Shown: positions 9,189-17,665 of the stretch, in pieces
How positions within the stretch are numbered: position 1 is the stretch's first letter
Layout: every line of letters begins with the position of its first letter
Source: Thermomicrobium sp. 4228-Ro
Lineage (GTDB): Bacteria > Chloroflexota > Chloroflexia > Thermomicrobiales > Thermomicrobiaceae
Direction: 5' to 3'
Assembly: GCF_026241205.1 (NCBI RefSeq)
Contig: NZ_JAPFQM010000001.1
Location: forward strand, 1,860,001-1,924,000
Length of the DNA: 64,000 nucleotides
Position numbers and translations under genes: made by a program
Notes under the pieces: model-generated
Databases searched by the model: none
The model's input: the letters and a program-made list of their open reading frames with translations, nothing else
Told to the model about the DNA's origin: nothing

Positions 9189-10283
9189 ATGGCGCAGGTG
9201 ATCTACGATCATGTGACCAAGCGATTCGATGGCGTCATCGCTGTCAATGACCTCAATCTGGAGGTCAGGGACGGTGAGTTCCTCGTTCTCGTCGGACCGT
9301 CCGGGTGTGGAAAGACGACAGCCCTGCGCTGTCTCGCTGGGCTCGAGGAAGTCACGAGTGGGGACATCATCATCGGCGATCGCGTCGTTACCCATATCCC
9401 ACCGAAGGACCGCGATATCGCGATGGTCTTCCAGAACTACGCCTTGTACCCGCACATGACGGTGTACGAGAACATGGCCTTCGGTCTCAAGCTCCGTAAG
9501 GTGCCGAAGCAGGAGATCGATCGGCGGGTCAAGGAAGTCGCCGAGATGCTCGGCATTCAAGACCTTTTGAACCGGAAGCCACGCCAGCTCTCCGGCGGCC
9601 AGCGGCAGCGTGTCGCGCTCGGCCGGGCGATCGTGCGTGAGCCTCAGGTGTTCTTGATGGACGAGCCGCTCTCGAACCTGGACGCCAAGCTGCGTGTCCA
9701 GACGCGTGGTGAGCTCATCAAGCTGCAGCGTCGGCTCGGCGTTACGACAATCTACGTGACGCACGATCAGGTCGAGGCCATGACGATGGGGCACCGGATC
9801 GCGGTGATGAACCAGGGTGTCCTGCAGCAGCTCGATACCCCAGAAAACCTCTACGATCATCCGGCCAACTTGTTCGTGGCGACCTTCATCGGGAGCCCGG
9901 CGATGAATATCTTCCCGGCTCAGGTCGTTACCGGTGAGGGAACCGTGCGGCTCGTGGCGGGCGACATCACGCTGGAAGCTCCAGCTGAGCAGCGCAGCCG
10001 TCTCGCGGAGTACAGCGGGCGTGAGGTACTGGTCGGCATCCGCCCGGAGGATCTCATCGTCCAACCTGGCACGGTGGCGGAAGATCGTCAGTTGCGTCTG
10101 CCGGTGGAAATCGTCGAGCCGCTCGGCTCGGAGACACTTGTGCATTTGCGTGGACCGAACGGAGCGCTCGTCGCCAAGGCAGAGCCGCACGTGCACTTCT
10201 CGGTTGGTGAGCTCGCTTCCGTGCGCGTGCGAACCGAGCACCTACACGCGTTCGATCCGCAGACTGAACTGGCACTCTTCTGA
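9189..10283 (+). CDS. Sugar ABC transporter ATPase (UgpC/MalK/MsmX-like)
   Basis: A 364-residue ATPase. Walker A GPSGCGKTT at 36-44, Q-loop FQNYALYPHMTV, signature LSGGQRQRVALGRA, Walker B VFLMDEPLSNLDAK and switch VTHD are all present. The C-terminal third is the TOBE-type regulatory domain typical of carbohydrate importers. The ATG at 9189 has GGAGGG upstream and gives the conserved N-terminus MAQVIYDHVTKRF; an earlier in-frame start at 9135 is not favoured. A TATACT box at about 9124-9129 could be a weak internal promoter. Last gene of the importer operon. Confidence 0.95.
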   Translation: MAQVIYDHVTKRFDGVIAVNDLNLEVRDGEFLVLVGPSGCGKTTALRCLAGLEEVTSGDIIIGDRVVTHIPPKDRDIAMVFQNYALYPHMTVYENMAFGLKLRKVPKQEIDRRVKEVAEMLGIQDLLNRKPRQLSGGQRQRVALGRAIVREPQVFLMDEPLSNLDAKLRVQTRGELIKLQRRLGVTTIYVTHDQVEAMTMGHRIAVMNQGVLQQLDTPENLYDHPANLFVATFIGSPAMNIFPAQVVTGEGTVRLVAGDITLEAPAEQRSRLAEYSGREVLVGIRPEDLIVQPGTVAEDRQLRLPVEIVEPLGSETLVHLRGPNGALVAKAEPHVHFSVGELASVRVRTEHLHAFDPQTELALF

Positions 10284-10304
10284 CGATAGCTGCCGACTGA
10301 GGAA

Positions 10305-10342
10305 TGACCCCACCGAGCGCCGCTCGGTGGGGTCACTCTTTT
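10305..10342 (+). terminator. Rho-independent terminator of the sugar ABC operon
   Basis: TGACCCCACCGAGCG at 10305-10319 pairs perfectly with CGCTCGGTGGGGTCA at 10321-10335, followed by CTCTTTT. It lies 21 bases after the ATPase stop. Confidence 0.85.
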
Positions 10343-10421
10343 CGCGGGGACGTCAATGCTCCGTTAGATGAGAACGGCTCGTGATGAGGAACCTTTGCCG
10401 CGGTCCCGGAGACGTGCTCGC

Positions 10422-11552
10422 TCACGCTCGGCCCAGTTCTGCCTCGATGCGAGCGGCGACCAACTCGGCCTCGCCGTGTTCGAGTGTCTCTGCTGTCAGG
10501 GAGAGGTGTCGTTCGTCATGCAAGGCGACAGCGATACGAGGATCGCCCTCCCAAAGACGATCTCTCAGCTCGCGTGCCGTCATACCGCAGTGCAGTGGAT
10601 CGAGTTCCAGGACGAGGCGGGGCAGGGGCTGCCCCGCTTCGTTGGGGAAAGCACGATAGGCGCGCACACCCGGCAACTGCGCGAACCGAGCGATCCACCT
10701 CGCGATCGTTTCCTCGCAGGCTCGCGTGCGGGCGGCATGATCCAATCGCAGGTAGCGATCCACCGCGGCCAGCAGGCCGATCAGCTCCTCGCGGCTGACT
10801 TTGAAGGGTCTCCCGAGTCGCTGATTTGGCGGCCCGTGCAGGGCAATCGCCTCGATCAGCTCGGCTCGCCCCACGATCAAACCGGTCGATTGTGGTCCGG
10901 CGAGATCCTTGCCGCCGCTGAAAATCGCCACATCGGCGCCCATGTCGCGTGTGAAGCGCCAGAGATTCTCGGGCGGTGGAAGCTGTGCTGCAGCATCGAC
11001 GATCACCGGTACGCCGTGCGCGTGGGCGATTTCGACGACCTGCTCGAGCGGTAGAGCACCGCGCGACAGATGGGCCCCCGCGACGTAGAGGATCGCTGCC
11101 GTGCGCTCGCTCAGGGCAGCCTCGAGTTCAGACGGCTCCGTCCTGAGAACGTTTCCGACTTGAACGAGTCGGACGCCAGCGAGCCGGACAGCCGGATCGT
11201 AGGGAATGCGGTGAGCGACGTGTATCACGACGTCTGTTTTGAAGCCGGTCAGATCAGGAAACTGCTGTTGAAGCCTAGTGATCGCTCGGGGGTCGGGACC
11301 AGTGAGACACGCGAGGGTGACGAGCGTCAGACCAGCGGCAGCGCCGGCGGTCACGTAGGCTGCTTCGTTGTTCGTCAGTTCGGCGAGTCTTCGGCCTACC
11401 GCTCGTTGGAGTTCGACGAGATCGACATACCATCCGGCTGCCTCGTGCATCGCCTGCAGCACTTCTGGCGGCATGATGGAGCCACCGAGGCGTGTCAAGC
11501 GAGCGTCCGCGTTGATCACTCGTCGAACTCCCAGTCGCTCGTACCACATCAT
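10422..11552 (-). CDS. SelA-like PLP-dependent enzyme (selenocysteine synthase/DgaE fold)
   Basis: About 376 residues of the fold-type I family that includes SelA and D-glucosaminate-6-phosphate ammonia-lyase. It opens with YERLGVRRVINADARLTRLGG, matching the family's VINAxGxxTxLGG start, and has SGGKDLAGPQSTG with the probable PLP lysine, preceded by the cofactor Asp region VIVDAAAQLPP. AAGGAG lies just upstream of two adjacent ATGs (11552 and 11549); either may be used. No selB, selD or tRNA-Sec is in the window, so a catabolic amino-sugar or amino-acid role is likelier than selenocysteine synthesis. The substrate is unknown. Confidence 0.8.
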   Translation of the reverse strand: MMWYERLGVRRVINADARLTRLGGSIMPPEVLQAMHEAAGWYVDLVELQRAVGRRLAELTNNEAAYVTAGAAAGLTLVTLACLTGPDPRAITRLQQQFPDLTGFKTDVVIHVAHRIPYDPAVRLAGVRLVQVGNVLRTEPSELEAALSERTAAILYVAGAHLSRGALPLEQVVEIAHAHGVPVIVDAAAQLPPPENLWRFTRDMGADVAIFSGGKDLAGPQSTGLIVGRAELIEAIALHGPPNQRLGRPFKVSREELIGLLAAVDRYLRLDHAARTRACEETIARWIARFAQLPGVRAYRAFPNEAGQPLPRLVLELDPLHCGMTARELRDRLWEGDPRIAVALHDERHLSLTAETLEHGEAELVAARIEAELGRA

Positions 11553-11595
11553 CGTCTCCTTTTCGTTTCTCGTACGCGAGCTGCTGTGACCCACC

Positions 11596-12069
11596 TTACC
11601 GGCGCCGTCGCTTCGGCACAACGGTAATCGAACCGTCCGGTTCGAGCATGACGAGTGCTGCTTCCGAGACATCGGTGAGGCCAGCTCGGTGCACTGCCGC
11701 GAGTGCCTCATCGAGATCGATCCCCTCGCGAGCCAAAGCTCGCACGTCCCATTGCCCGTCCCGTGCCAGGATCGTCGGCGGCGGTTCGAGGAGCCGCCGG
11801 AAACGGGGATGGCGGGAAGCGAGCTGGGCGACGATCCAGTTTACGGTAAAGAGCGTACCGGTGATGACGAGTCCTCCGGTGAGCGAGTTGTCGGGACCAG
11901 TCATCGCTGGCTGGAGTGCGTTGGCGGCAAGCAGGAGCATGGCGAGATCGTAGACGGTGAACTGGCCGAGTTGTCGCTTTCCGAACAGCCGAAGCGCGAC
12001 GAGAAATGCACCGTAGATCAGGAGACTGCGGGCGATGAGCTCCCAGAGGGGAACTGCGAGGTGCCACAT
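11596..12069 (-). CDS. DUF421 (YetF/YcaP-like) membrane protein
   Basis: A 157-residue protein. The first 80 residues hold three hydrophobic segments and the family-typical LRLFGKRQLGQFTVYDLAML sequence. The C-terminal part is a small soluble domain (ILARDGQWDVRALAREGIDLDEALAAVHRAG). Function of the family is poorly known; some members appear in spore-envelope and stress contexts. The ATG at 12069 is chosen for the GGGAGGG site. The open frame continues upstream to 12153, but that part runs through a terminator hairpin. Confidence 0.82.
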   Translation of the reverse strand: MWHLAVPLWELIARSLLIYGAFLVALRLFGKRQLGQFTVYDLAMLLLAANALQPAMTGPDNSLTGGLVITGTLFTVNWIVAQLASRHPRFRRLLEPPPTILARDGQWDVRALAREGIDLDEALAAVHRAGLTDVSEAALVMLEPDGSITVVPKRRRR

Positions 12070-12103
12070 ACGACCCTCCCGATCATGCTGTGTCTCGATC
12101 GAC

Positions 12104-12139
12104 AAAAAAGCGTCCAGGCTGGAAGGTCGCCTGGACGCT
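12104..12139 (-). terminator. Rho-independent terminator after the yebC-like gene
   Basis: On the minus strand AGCGTCCAGGC and GCCTGGACGCT (arms at 12129-12139 and 12109-12119) form an 11-bp stem with a 9-base loop, followed by a T6 run (A6 at 12104-12109 on plus). It lies 23 bases after the YebC stop and separates that gene from the DUF421 gene. Confidence 0.85.
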
Positions 12140-12161
12140 TCGGGAAAAGCCATCTGCCGCT

Positions 12162-12908
12162 TCAGGCCGCGCCACGTACCTCGGCCGGAAAGCTCGCGTT
12201 GGTGTAAACCTCTTGGACATCGTCGAGATCCTCGAGCGCCTCGAGCAGCTTGAGCGCACTCTGTGCCTGGCTGCCGTCGAGTTCGACTGTGGTGGTCGGT
12301 ATGCGTTGGATGTCGGCCTGCCGGATTTGATAGCCGGCTTCCTGGAGCTTTTCGACGATGTCGCTCAGCTGGTCGGGATCGGTCGTGATGACGACCGCAT
12401 CGTCCTCGACCTCGAAGTCGCGTGCACCAGCGTCGATCGCCATCAGAGCGATTTCCTCTGGATCGTGTCCATTGGTGGCGACGACGATCTGGCCGAGCGT
12501 CTCGAACTGCCAGGCGACGGAACCGGTCTCACCGAGCGAGCCACCGTACTTCGAGAAGGTGTGCCGAACGACCGACGCAGTCCGGTTGCGATTGTCCGTT
12601 AGGGCGATAGCCATGATGGCGATACCACCTGGGCCATACCCTTCGTAGACGACCGTTTCGTATTCGGTCGCACCGCCCGCTGCTCCGCTAGCCTTGGCGA
12701 TCGCGTTCTCGATCGTGTCCTTCGGCATTCCCTCGCGCTTGGCGCGTTCGATCGCCATGCGGAGGCGCACGTTCGTCTCCGGATTCAGTCCACCCTCGCG
12801 CACGGCGACATGGATCTCTCGGGCGAGCTTGCTGAAGATCTGCCCTTTCCTGAAGTCGGCGGCCTGCTTCTGCCGCTTGATCTGGGCCCACTTGGAATGC
12901 CCTGCCAT
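12162..12908 (-). CDS. YebC/PmpR/TACO1-family regulatory protein
   Basis: A 248-residue protein with the unmistakable start MAGHSKWAQIKRQKQAAD and the conserved REGMPKDTIENAIAKASG segment. Members bind DNA as regulators or assist translation of proline-rich stretches at the ribosome; which role applies here cannot be read from sequence. The canonical ATG at 12908 is used; a GTG three codons upstream is possible. A clear terminator follows, so the gene forms its own transcription unit or ends one. Confidence 0.93.
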   Translation of the reverse strand: MAGHSKWAQIKRQKQAADFRKGQIFSKLAREIHVAVREGGLNPETNVRLRMAIERAKREGMPKDTIENAIAKASGAAGGATEYETVVYEGYGPGGIAIMAIALTDNRNRTASVVRHTFSKYGGSLGETGSVAWQFETLGQIVVATNGHDPEEIALMAIDAGARDFEVEDDAVVITTDPDQLSDIVEKLQEAGYQIRQADIQRIPTTTVELDGSQAQSALKLLEALEDLDDVQEVYTNASFPAEVRGAA

Positions 12909-13136
12909 CGTTCTCACGCTCCCCTCACGTCGCTACCCCCTCGCGCAGCACGATGCAGTACTCCGCATATCGACAGAAGAACCGGTACCTTGTCTCGGCA
13001 TGAGAAGGCTCCGGAGTACCGCACCGTCCGCGTGCTTGCCGGTCGAGTGGCCGGTTGATTCCGCCTCGACGGCACATGGGGCCTCGACCTTGTCAGGAAA
13101 AGTCTGCCAGAAAGACGCCGAAACCGGCAAGTCCGG

Positions 13137-14750
13137 TCAGCGAGCCTCCCGTACAGGCGCGTGGACAGGGATGGGGCGGCCGCGCCAGCCCGCCCGAGCG
13201 AGCGCCGCCACTACCCGGTCGGCGGCCTGGACCGGAACCTCGACCAGGGTGAAGCGATCGGCAATCTCGATTTGTCCGATAGCCCGAGCAGAGAGACCGG
13301 TCGTGCTGGCGATCATTCCGACGATGTCACTGGGGCGCAACCCGTCACGCCGACCGAGTTCGAGGCGGAGACGCACCATACCGGTTTCCGGTCTGTCCTC
13401 TTCGACCGACTCCAGCATCTGCAGTCGTCCAGGCTCGATACCACGTTCGCGCAGAGCGAGGGTTACCGCTGCCGCGGCGACATCCATCGCGTCATGATAG
13501 GACAGTAGCTGGTTGACGATATGGCGCCCCGTCTCGAGATCACCTCGTTCGATCAGTTCGAGGAGCGACGTTCCGAGGAGTTCGCGCTGTCGCCGAACGA
13601 TCTCCTCGCGGGTTGGAATGCGTCTCGCGGTGAGACGCTTGCCGACCGCACGCTCGATAGTGCGCAGAAGCCAGCGTTCACGCGGTTCGACGAGTGTGAT
13701 CGCGATACCAGTGCTACCAGCACGTCCTGTACGGCCGATCCGGTGAACATACGACTCAGGATCGCCCGGGATATCGAAATTGATGACGTGGCTGACCTGC
13801 GGGATATCGAGACCGCGTGCCGCGACGTCCGTTGCGACGAGAAGATCGACCTGGCCGCCACGGAAGCGCTGCATCGCTCTATCACGCATCGCCTGACTGA
13901 GGTCGCCGTGAATCGCCTCGGCGGCATACCCGAGCGCCTGCAATCGATGAGCGAGCTCGTCGGCGCCGCTCTTCGTGCGGACGAAGACGATGGCCGAGGC
14001 GGGAGCTTCATAATCGAGAATGCGAGCCAGTGCCTCAACCTTTGCCGAACTGGCAACTTCGTAGACGAATTGTTCGATCTGCGGCACCGTGACGCGTTCC
14101 GGATGGATCGCGATCGTGACCGGATTACGAAGGTATCGACGCGCGAGTTGCCGGATACGTTGCGGGATCGTGGCCGAAAAGAGCGCTGTTTGTCGATCGG
14201 CTGGAGCTCGCTCGAGGATCCACTCGACGTCCTCGAGGAAGCCCATGTCGAGCATCTCGTCGGCCTCGTCCAGCACCACCATCCGGACCGAATCCAAGCG
14301 GAGGGTCTCGCGGCGAAGATGATCCATGATGCGTCCCGGAGTGCCGACGACGATGTCGACCGGATGGCGTAGGGCACGCAACTGTCGTTCGATCGGTTGC
14401 CCACCGTACAGGGCCAGGACCCGGGCATCGAGGTAACGGCCGAGCCGGTGGATCGTCTCGGCGACCTGGACGGCCAGTTCGCGAGTCGGTGCGAGAACGA
14501 GCGCTTGCGGTCCCTGACGATCGGGCTCGAGACACTGCAGAATCGGGAGAGCGAATGCGGCTGTCTTGCCCGTGCCGGTATGCGCTTGGACGATCGCGTC
14601 GTGGCCTGCTAGGAGAACGGGAATCGTTTCGCCCTGTACCGGCATCGGCTGTTCAAAGCCGACGTCGCGAAGGGCCTCGAGCAAAGGTTGACTCAATCCG
14701 AGCGCCGCGAACGCACTCGGCTGAGCAGGTCGAGTCATGGTCATGTTCAC
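13137..14750 (-). CDS. DEAD-box RNA helicase with DbpA-type RNA-binding domain
   Basis: About 537 residues. The helicase core has a Q-motif upstream of AHTGTGKTA (motif I), PTRELA (Ia), TPGR (Ib), VLDEADEML (II), SAT (III), ATDVAARGLDIP (V) and HRIGRTGR (VI). The C-terminal 75 residues (RLRLELGRRDGLRPSDIVG onward) match the DbpA/CsdA RNA-binding domain, suggesting a role in ribosome assembly or cold-shock RNA remodelling. A GTG at 14750 has GAGGAG six bases upstream and is preferred; an ATG two codons later (14744) has a 12-base gap to that site. The long upstream open frame to 15101 is rejected. Confidence 0.93.
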   Translation of the reverse strand: MNMTMTRPAQPSAFAALGLSQPLLEALRDVGFEQPMPVQGETIPVLLAGHDAIVQAHTGTGKTAAFALPILQCLEPDRQGPQALVLAPTRELAVQVAETIHRLGRYLDARVLALYGGQPIERQLRALRHPVDIVVGTPGRIMDHLRRETLRLDSVRMVVLDEADEMLDMGFLEDVEWILERAPADRQTALFSATIPQRIRQLARRYLRNPVTIAIHPERVTVPQIEQFVYEVASSAKVEALARILDYEAPASAIVFVRTKSGADELAHRLQALGYAAEAIHGDLSQAMRDRAMQRFRGGQVDLLVATDVAARGLDIPQVSHVINFDIPGDPESYVHRIGRTGRAGSTGIAITLVEPRERWLLRTIERAVGKRLTARRIPTREEIVRRQRELLGTSLLELIERGDLETGRHIVNQLLSYHDAMDVAAAAVTLALRERGIEPGRLQMLESVEEDRPETGMVRLRLELGRRDGLRPSDIVGMIASTTGLSARAIGQIEIADRFTLVEVPVQAADRVVAALARAGWRGRPIPVHAPVREAR

Positions 14751-15175
14751 AGAATACTCCTCAGATCTGGTTGCATTTGTCAGTCGTGCGACCTCACGTG
14801 GGGTGCACAACCACTTCAGTTTACCACAGAGATGACGGTCAACTGCCGACGGATCGCAGCGTTTTCCAATTCCTGTTCTTGGCAGCACGTCTGTGCCCGA
14901 AGGCCGGGGGATGTACAGGAGGAGGCTTCGTGAGGCGCACGGACCGATCGTGGCCGTCGATCCGGTAGATTCGACGGGGCGGGCAACAGGCCCAGCACTG
15001 TGCAGCAGATCGCTGCGCAGTGCCTCTACGGCAGGCCGTGCCACGCGTCTTAAAGATGGGGACGGCCGCGACACTCGGGTCTCTCGTCCTTTCCGCCACA
15101 CGTGTGAACATGGTGTGTACTAAACCGGAGACTTGAGTTCATGCGCATCCGCGGATCTATGCGCATGCGGGCTGA
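14751..15175. other. Intergenic region between helicase start and MFS stop
   Basis: About 425 bases without a convincing gene. It must hold the helicase promoter on the minus strand; TTGACC and TAAACT boxes occur near 14815-14840 but with poor spacing. A 10-base palindrome CACACGTGTG lies at 15097-15106, and the self-palindromic octamer ATGCGCAT occurs twice at 15141-15148 and 15159-15166, able to form an 8-bp hairpin after the MFS gene. Short open frames here lack ribosome-binding sites. Confidence 0.5.
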
Positions 15176-16504
15176 TCAGCTCATTTTGGCGATGTGATTT
15201 CGGTGCTCGCGAGGGAGCGTTTCTGTCATGCGCACGGCCGCAACTACGCCGGACAGTGCTGTCAGTCCCGCCACGGCGATGATTGCTGCGGAAAGCCCCA
15301 GAAGATCGGCCAAGCCCCCAGCCAACAACGCCCCGACTGCGTATCCCTCGTCGCGCCAGAGGCGATAGACGCCCACCGCGGAGGCACGCCAGTGTGGGTC
15401 AGCGACGTCAGAGACTGCCGCAAGCAGCGTCGGATAGACCAGTGCTGTGCCAAGACCGAGGAGTATGGCAGCCCCTGCCCAAATGCTCAGTGAGGACGTC
15501 AGTGGCACGAGCGCAATGCCGAGCGCTTGCAGCCACATGCCGCCGACGATGAGTGGTTTGCGGCCCAGATGGTCGGATAGAGCACCAGTGGCGAGTTGTG
15601 ACACACCCCAAACTGCCGGGTAGAGCGCGGTGAGGAGTCCGATCGTTTCCAGTCGCATACCCGAGGCGGCAAAGAAAACCGGAAACAAACCCCATGCCAC
15701 ACCGTCGTTGAGGTTATTGACGAGGCCGGCCTGACAGACCGAGAAGAGTGTTGGTTGTTTCCAGCTTGTGAGAACTAGTACCTGGCGTAACGTGAGGTTA
15801 TCGGATGCTGTTTGGGGACGATGGACGCGTTGCTCATGCAGCGCATGGTGGAGTGTCTCCCGTACCAGTGTCGCTGAAAAGAGAAGTCCCGCGAGTGCAA
15901 TAGCGATACCGAGCAGGAAAGGATAAGGGCGAAGTGCTGTACTCGCCGCGATAGCCGAAGCGAGGAACGCAAAGAGTGCCACTGCTCCATAGCCGAAAGC
16001 CTCATTCAACCCCATGGCGAGGCCGCGGCGTTGGGGACCAGCGAGGTCGATCTTCATAATGACGGTCGTTGACCAGCAGAGTCCCTGATTCACGCCGAGC
16101 AGGATATTGGCGATGACGATCCGGTTCCAGCTTGGAGCCCAGATGACTAGCACTGGAGCGGGAAGACCAATCAGCCATCCGGCAACGAGGACCGTTTTTC
16201 GTCCGATTCGATCACTGAGGTGACCGGCAAAGAGGTTTGTCAGTGCCTTGGTCAGTCCAAAGCTGAAGACGAAGGCAAGGAGCGCTGTCCGGGAGGCGAG
16301 TCCGAACTCTTGCTCGGCAATGAGTGGGAGCACGGTGCGCTCAATGCCAACCATTCCGCCGACAAAGGCGTTGATGAGGACCAGTAAGCTGAATTGCTGC
16401 CAGTTGGCCAAGATTCCAAGGCGAATCGGAGCTGTGCCGCCAGCAGACGGGTTTACCTCGCGTTTGTGGTTCGCTGCTGCCCGCGACAACAGATCCATCA
16501 TCAT
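15176..16504 (-). CDS. MFS transporter of the sulfur-related operon
   Basis: A 442-residue major facilitator with about 12 hydrophobic segments. It has the loop 2-3 signature GHLSDRIGRKT and a repeat of it, GALSDHLGRKP, in the second half. The start overlaps the stop of the preceding metallo-beta-lactamase fragment (three consecutive ATGs at 16498-16504), so it is translationally coupled. The substrate is unknown. Its place behind an ArsR-rhodanese regulator and a rhodanese-MBL gene suggests export of a sulfur compound or another toxic solute, by inference only. Confidence 0.85.
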   Translation of the reverse strand: MMMDLLSRAAANHKREVNPSAGGTAPIRLGILANWQQFSLLVLINAFVGGMVGIERTVLPLIAEQEFGLASRTALLAFVFSFGLTKALTNLFAGHLSDRIGRKTVLVAGWLIGLPAPVLVIWAPSWNRIVIANILLGVNQGLCWSTTVIMKIDLAGPQRRGLAMGLNEAFGYGAVALFAFLASAIAASTALRPYPFLLGIAIALAGLLFSATLVRETLHHALHEQRVHRPQTASDNLTLRQVLVLTSWKQPTLFSVCQAGLVNNLNDGVAWGLFPVFFAASGMRLETIGLLTALYPAVWGVSQLATGALSDHLGRKPLIVGGMWLQALGIALVPLTSSLSIWAGAAILLGLGTALVYPTLLAAVSDVADPHWRASAVGVYRLWRDEGYAVGALLAGGLADLLGLSAAIIAVAGLTALSGVVAAVRMTETLPREHRNHIAKMS

Positions 16505-17094
16505 GCTCCCTGGACTGCACAGCGGTTCGGTCCGGCCTCGAGTTCCAGGAAGGATGCCAGCTCGCTTGGCAACACACCGAGCTCGTTTGCGCGGGTGATC
16601 TGGTCAGTATTCGGAGGCGGAGGTGGAAGGTATCGGAGCAACGCTCCGGCGAAGCGGTCTGGCCGCTCGAACGGCGCAACAAAGCGTTTGTAAAGCTCAT
16701 CGAGCCGACCGGTCACTAGTGGCTCACCAACAGCGAGTGGGACTCCAACGTGGCTCGGGAGAACCCAGAGTGAGCCGGAGAGTGTGCCGAGCCGTTGCAA
16801 GGAGTCGAACAGCGCATATGCCTTGCGCTCGCGTTCATCATCCCCTGCTTTGAGGTCGGGACGCCCGACACCGTCGGTGAACAGTGTGTCGCCCGTGAAG
16901 AGCGCGTGATCGGGAAGGAGGTAGCTGGTACTCTCCCACGTATGCCCAGGAGTGGAGAGGGCAATCAGCTGGAGCGAGCCGACGGTGATCACATCACCGT
17001 CGGTCACTGGGGTATAAGTGAAACGGATGCGATCGGTGGCGGGAATGCGGTAGGGAGCTGCCGCTGCCTCAGAGAGCAACCGACCGCGACTCAC
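16501..17094 (-). CDS. Metallo-beta-lactamase fold, C-terminal fragment of a frameshifted rhodanese-MBL gene
   Basis: A 197-residue open frame starting at a GTG that overlaps the upstream stop (GTGA). It contains STPGHTWEST and GDTLFTDGVGRPDL, which carry the His and Asp metal ligands of persulfide-dioxygenase-like MBL enzymes, and LPSHVGVP near the end. It lacks the first metal motif, which lies just upstream in the same reading frame but before this GTG (HVHACH). Alone it cannot make a normal MBL site; it is really the second half of one gene with 17091-17639. See the slip-site entry for how the frames join. Confidence 0.75.
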   Translation of the reverse strand: MSRGRLLSEAAAAPYRIPATDRIRFTYTPVTDGDVITVGSLQLIALSTPGHTWESTSYLLPDHALFTGDTLFTDGVGRPDLKAGDDERERKAYALFDSLQRLGTLSGSLWVLPSHVGVPLAVGEPLVTGRLDELYKRFVAPFERPDRFAGALLRYLPPPPPNTDQITRANELGVLPSELASFLELEAGPNRCAVQGA

Positions 17095-17639
17095 GTGGCA
17101 AGCGTGAACGTGTGTCTCCAGGACACCGACGATCTTTGCTCCAAGCTTTTTGCGAGTTGGAGATACACATCGGGCTGGAGTGAGGGATCAATGACGAGAG
17201 CCTCACCACTGTCGACGACGAGGTAGGAGAGGCACCCCTTACCCAGCCGCCGTACTTGCAGCACTTGACCAGTGCTGCTGATCGGAAGCGTCGTGACATC
17301 CCACGCCAAACTCCTGGCTTGCATCCCACCGGCGAGAGACGCAGCGCGGATGCCGCGTCGTTGGAGCTCCTGGGCAACACGTGAACTTGTGCGGCCCGCA
17401 TTGCACACCACGACAACGAGAGAATTCTCGGGTACAGCCAACGTGTCGAGCAGATGGAAGTCACCTCGTTGAGCTGCGTCGTACAGGTCAATCCAGAGGC
17501 TGTGCGGGATAGCCCATTCCTCTCGCTCGGTACGGGGACGGATGTCGAGGATGAGGACAGGCTCACCACTTTGCAGGCGCGTGACGAGTTCCTCCGGTCG
17601 TATTTCTGCCGCATTTGGGGAGCGATCGGTGGCTTCCAT
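17091..17639 (-). CDS. Rhodanese domain plus start of MBL domain, N-terminal fragment
   Basis: A 182-residue frame. Residues 10-125 are a rhodanese domain with VCNAGRTSSR carrying the catalytic-type Cys79. Residues 128-165 (LQVRRLGKGCLSYLVVDSGEALVIDP in parts) are the first strands of a metallo-beta-lactamase domain. The frame is then lost at an A5 run, ending in 18 unrelated residues. Intact relatives are rhodanese-MBL fusions linked to persulfide and thiosulfate metabolism. The gene follows the ArsR-rhodanese regulator by 26 bases and has GGAGG upstream, so it belongs to that operon. Confidence 0.78.
   Translation of the reverse strand: MEATDRSPNAAEIRPEELVTRLQSGEPVLILDIRPRTEREEWAIPHSLWIDLYDAAQRGDFHLLDTLAVPENSLVVVVCNAGRTSSRVAQELQRRGIRAASLAGGMQARSLAWDVTTLPISSTGQVLQVRRLGKGCLSYLVVDSGEALVIDPSLQPDVYLQLAKSLEQRSSVSWRHTFTLAT
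17147..17151 (-). other. A5 slippage site joining the two rhodanese-MBL frames
   Basis: On the coding strand GCA AAA AGC TTG is followed out of frame by the missing MBL sequence. A minus-one shift here reads GCA AAA AAG CTT GGA GCA AAG, giving A-K-K-L-G-A-K and then IVGVLETHVHACH, which matches the expected MBL fold. One extra A would do the same. This may be a real deletion, a sequencing error in a homopolymer, or functional ribosomal or transcriptional slippage. Confidence 0.75.
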
Positions 17640-17665
17640 TGTTGATCCTCCTTCCCTGCTCGGGA

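Noticed and set aside
9084-10241. Minus-strand 385-residue open frame opposite the ABC ATPase
   Set aside because: Antisense shadow of a well-conserved ATPase; long opposite-strand frames are expected at this GC content.
14839-15123. Short frames on both strands between the helicase and MFS genes
   Set aside because: No ribosome-binding sites and Arg/Ser-rich random-like translations.
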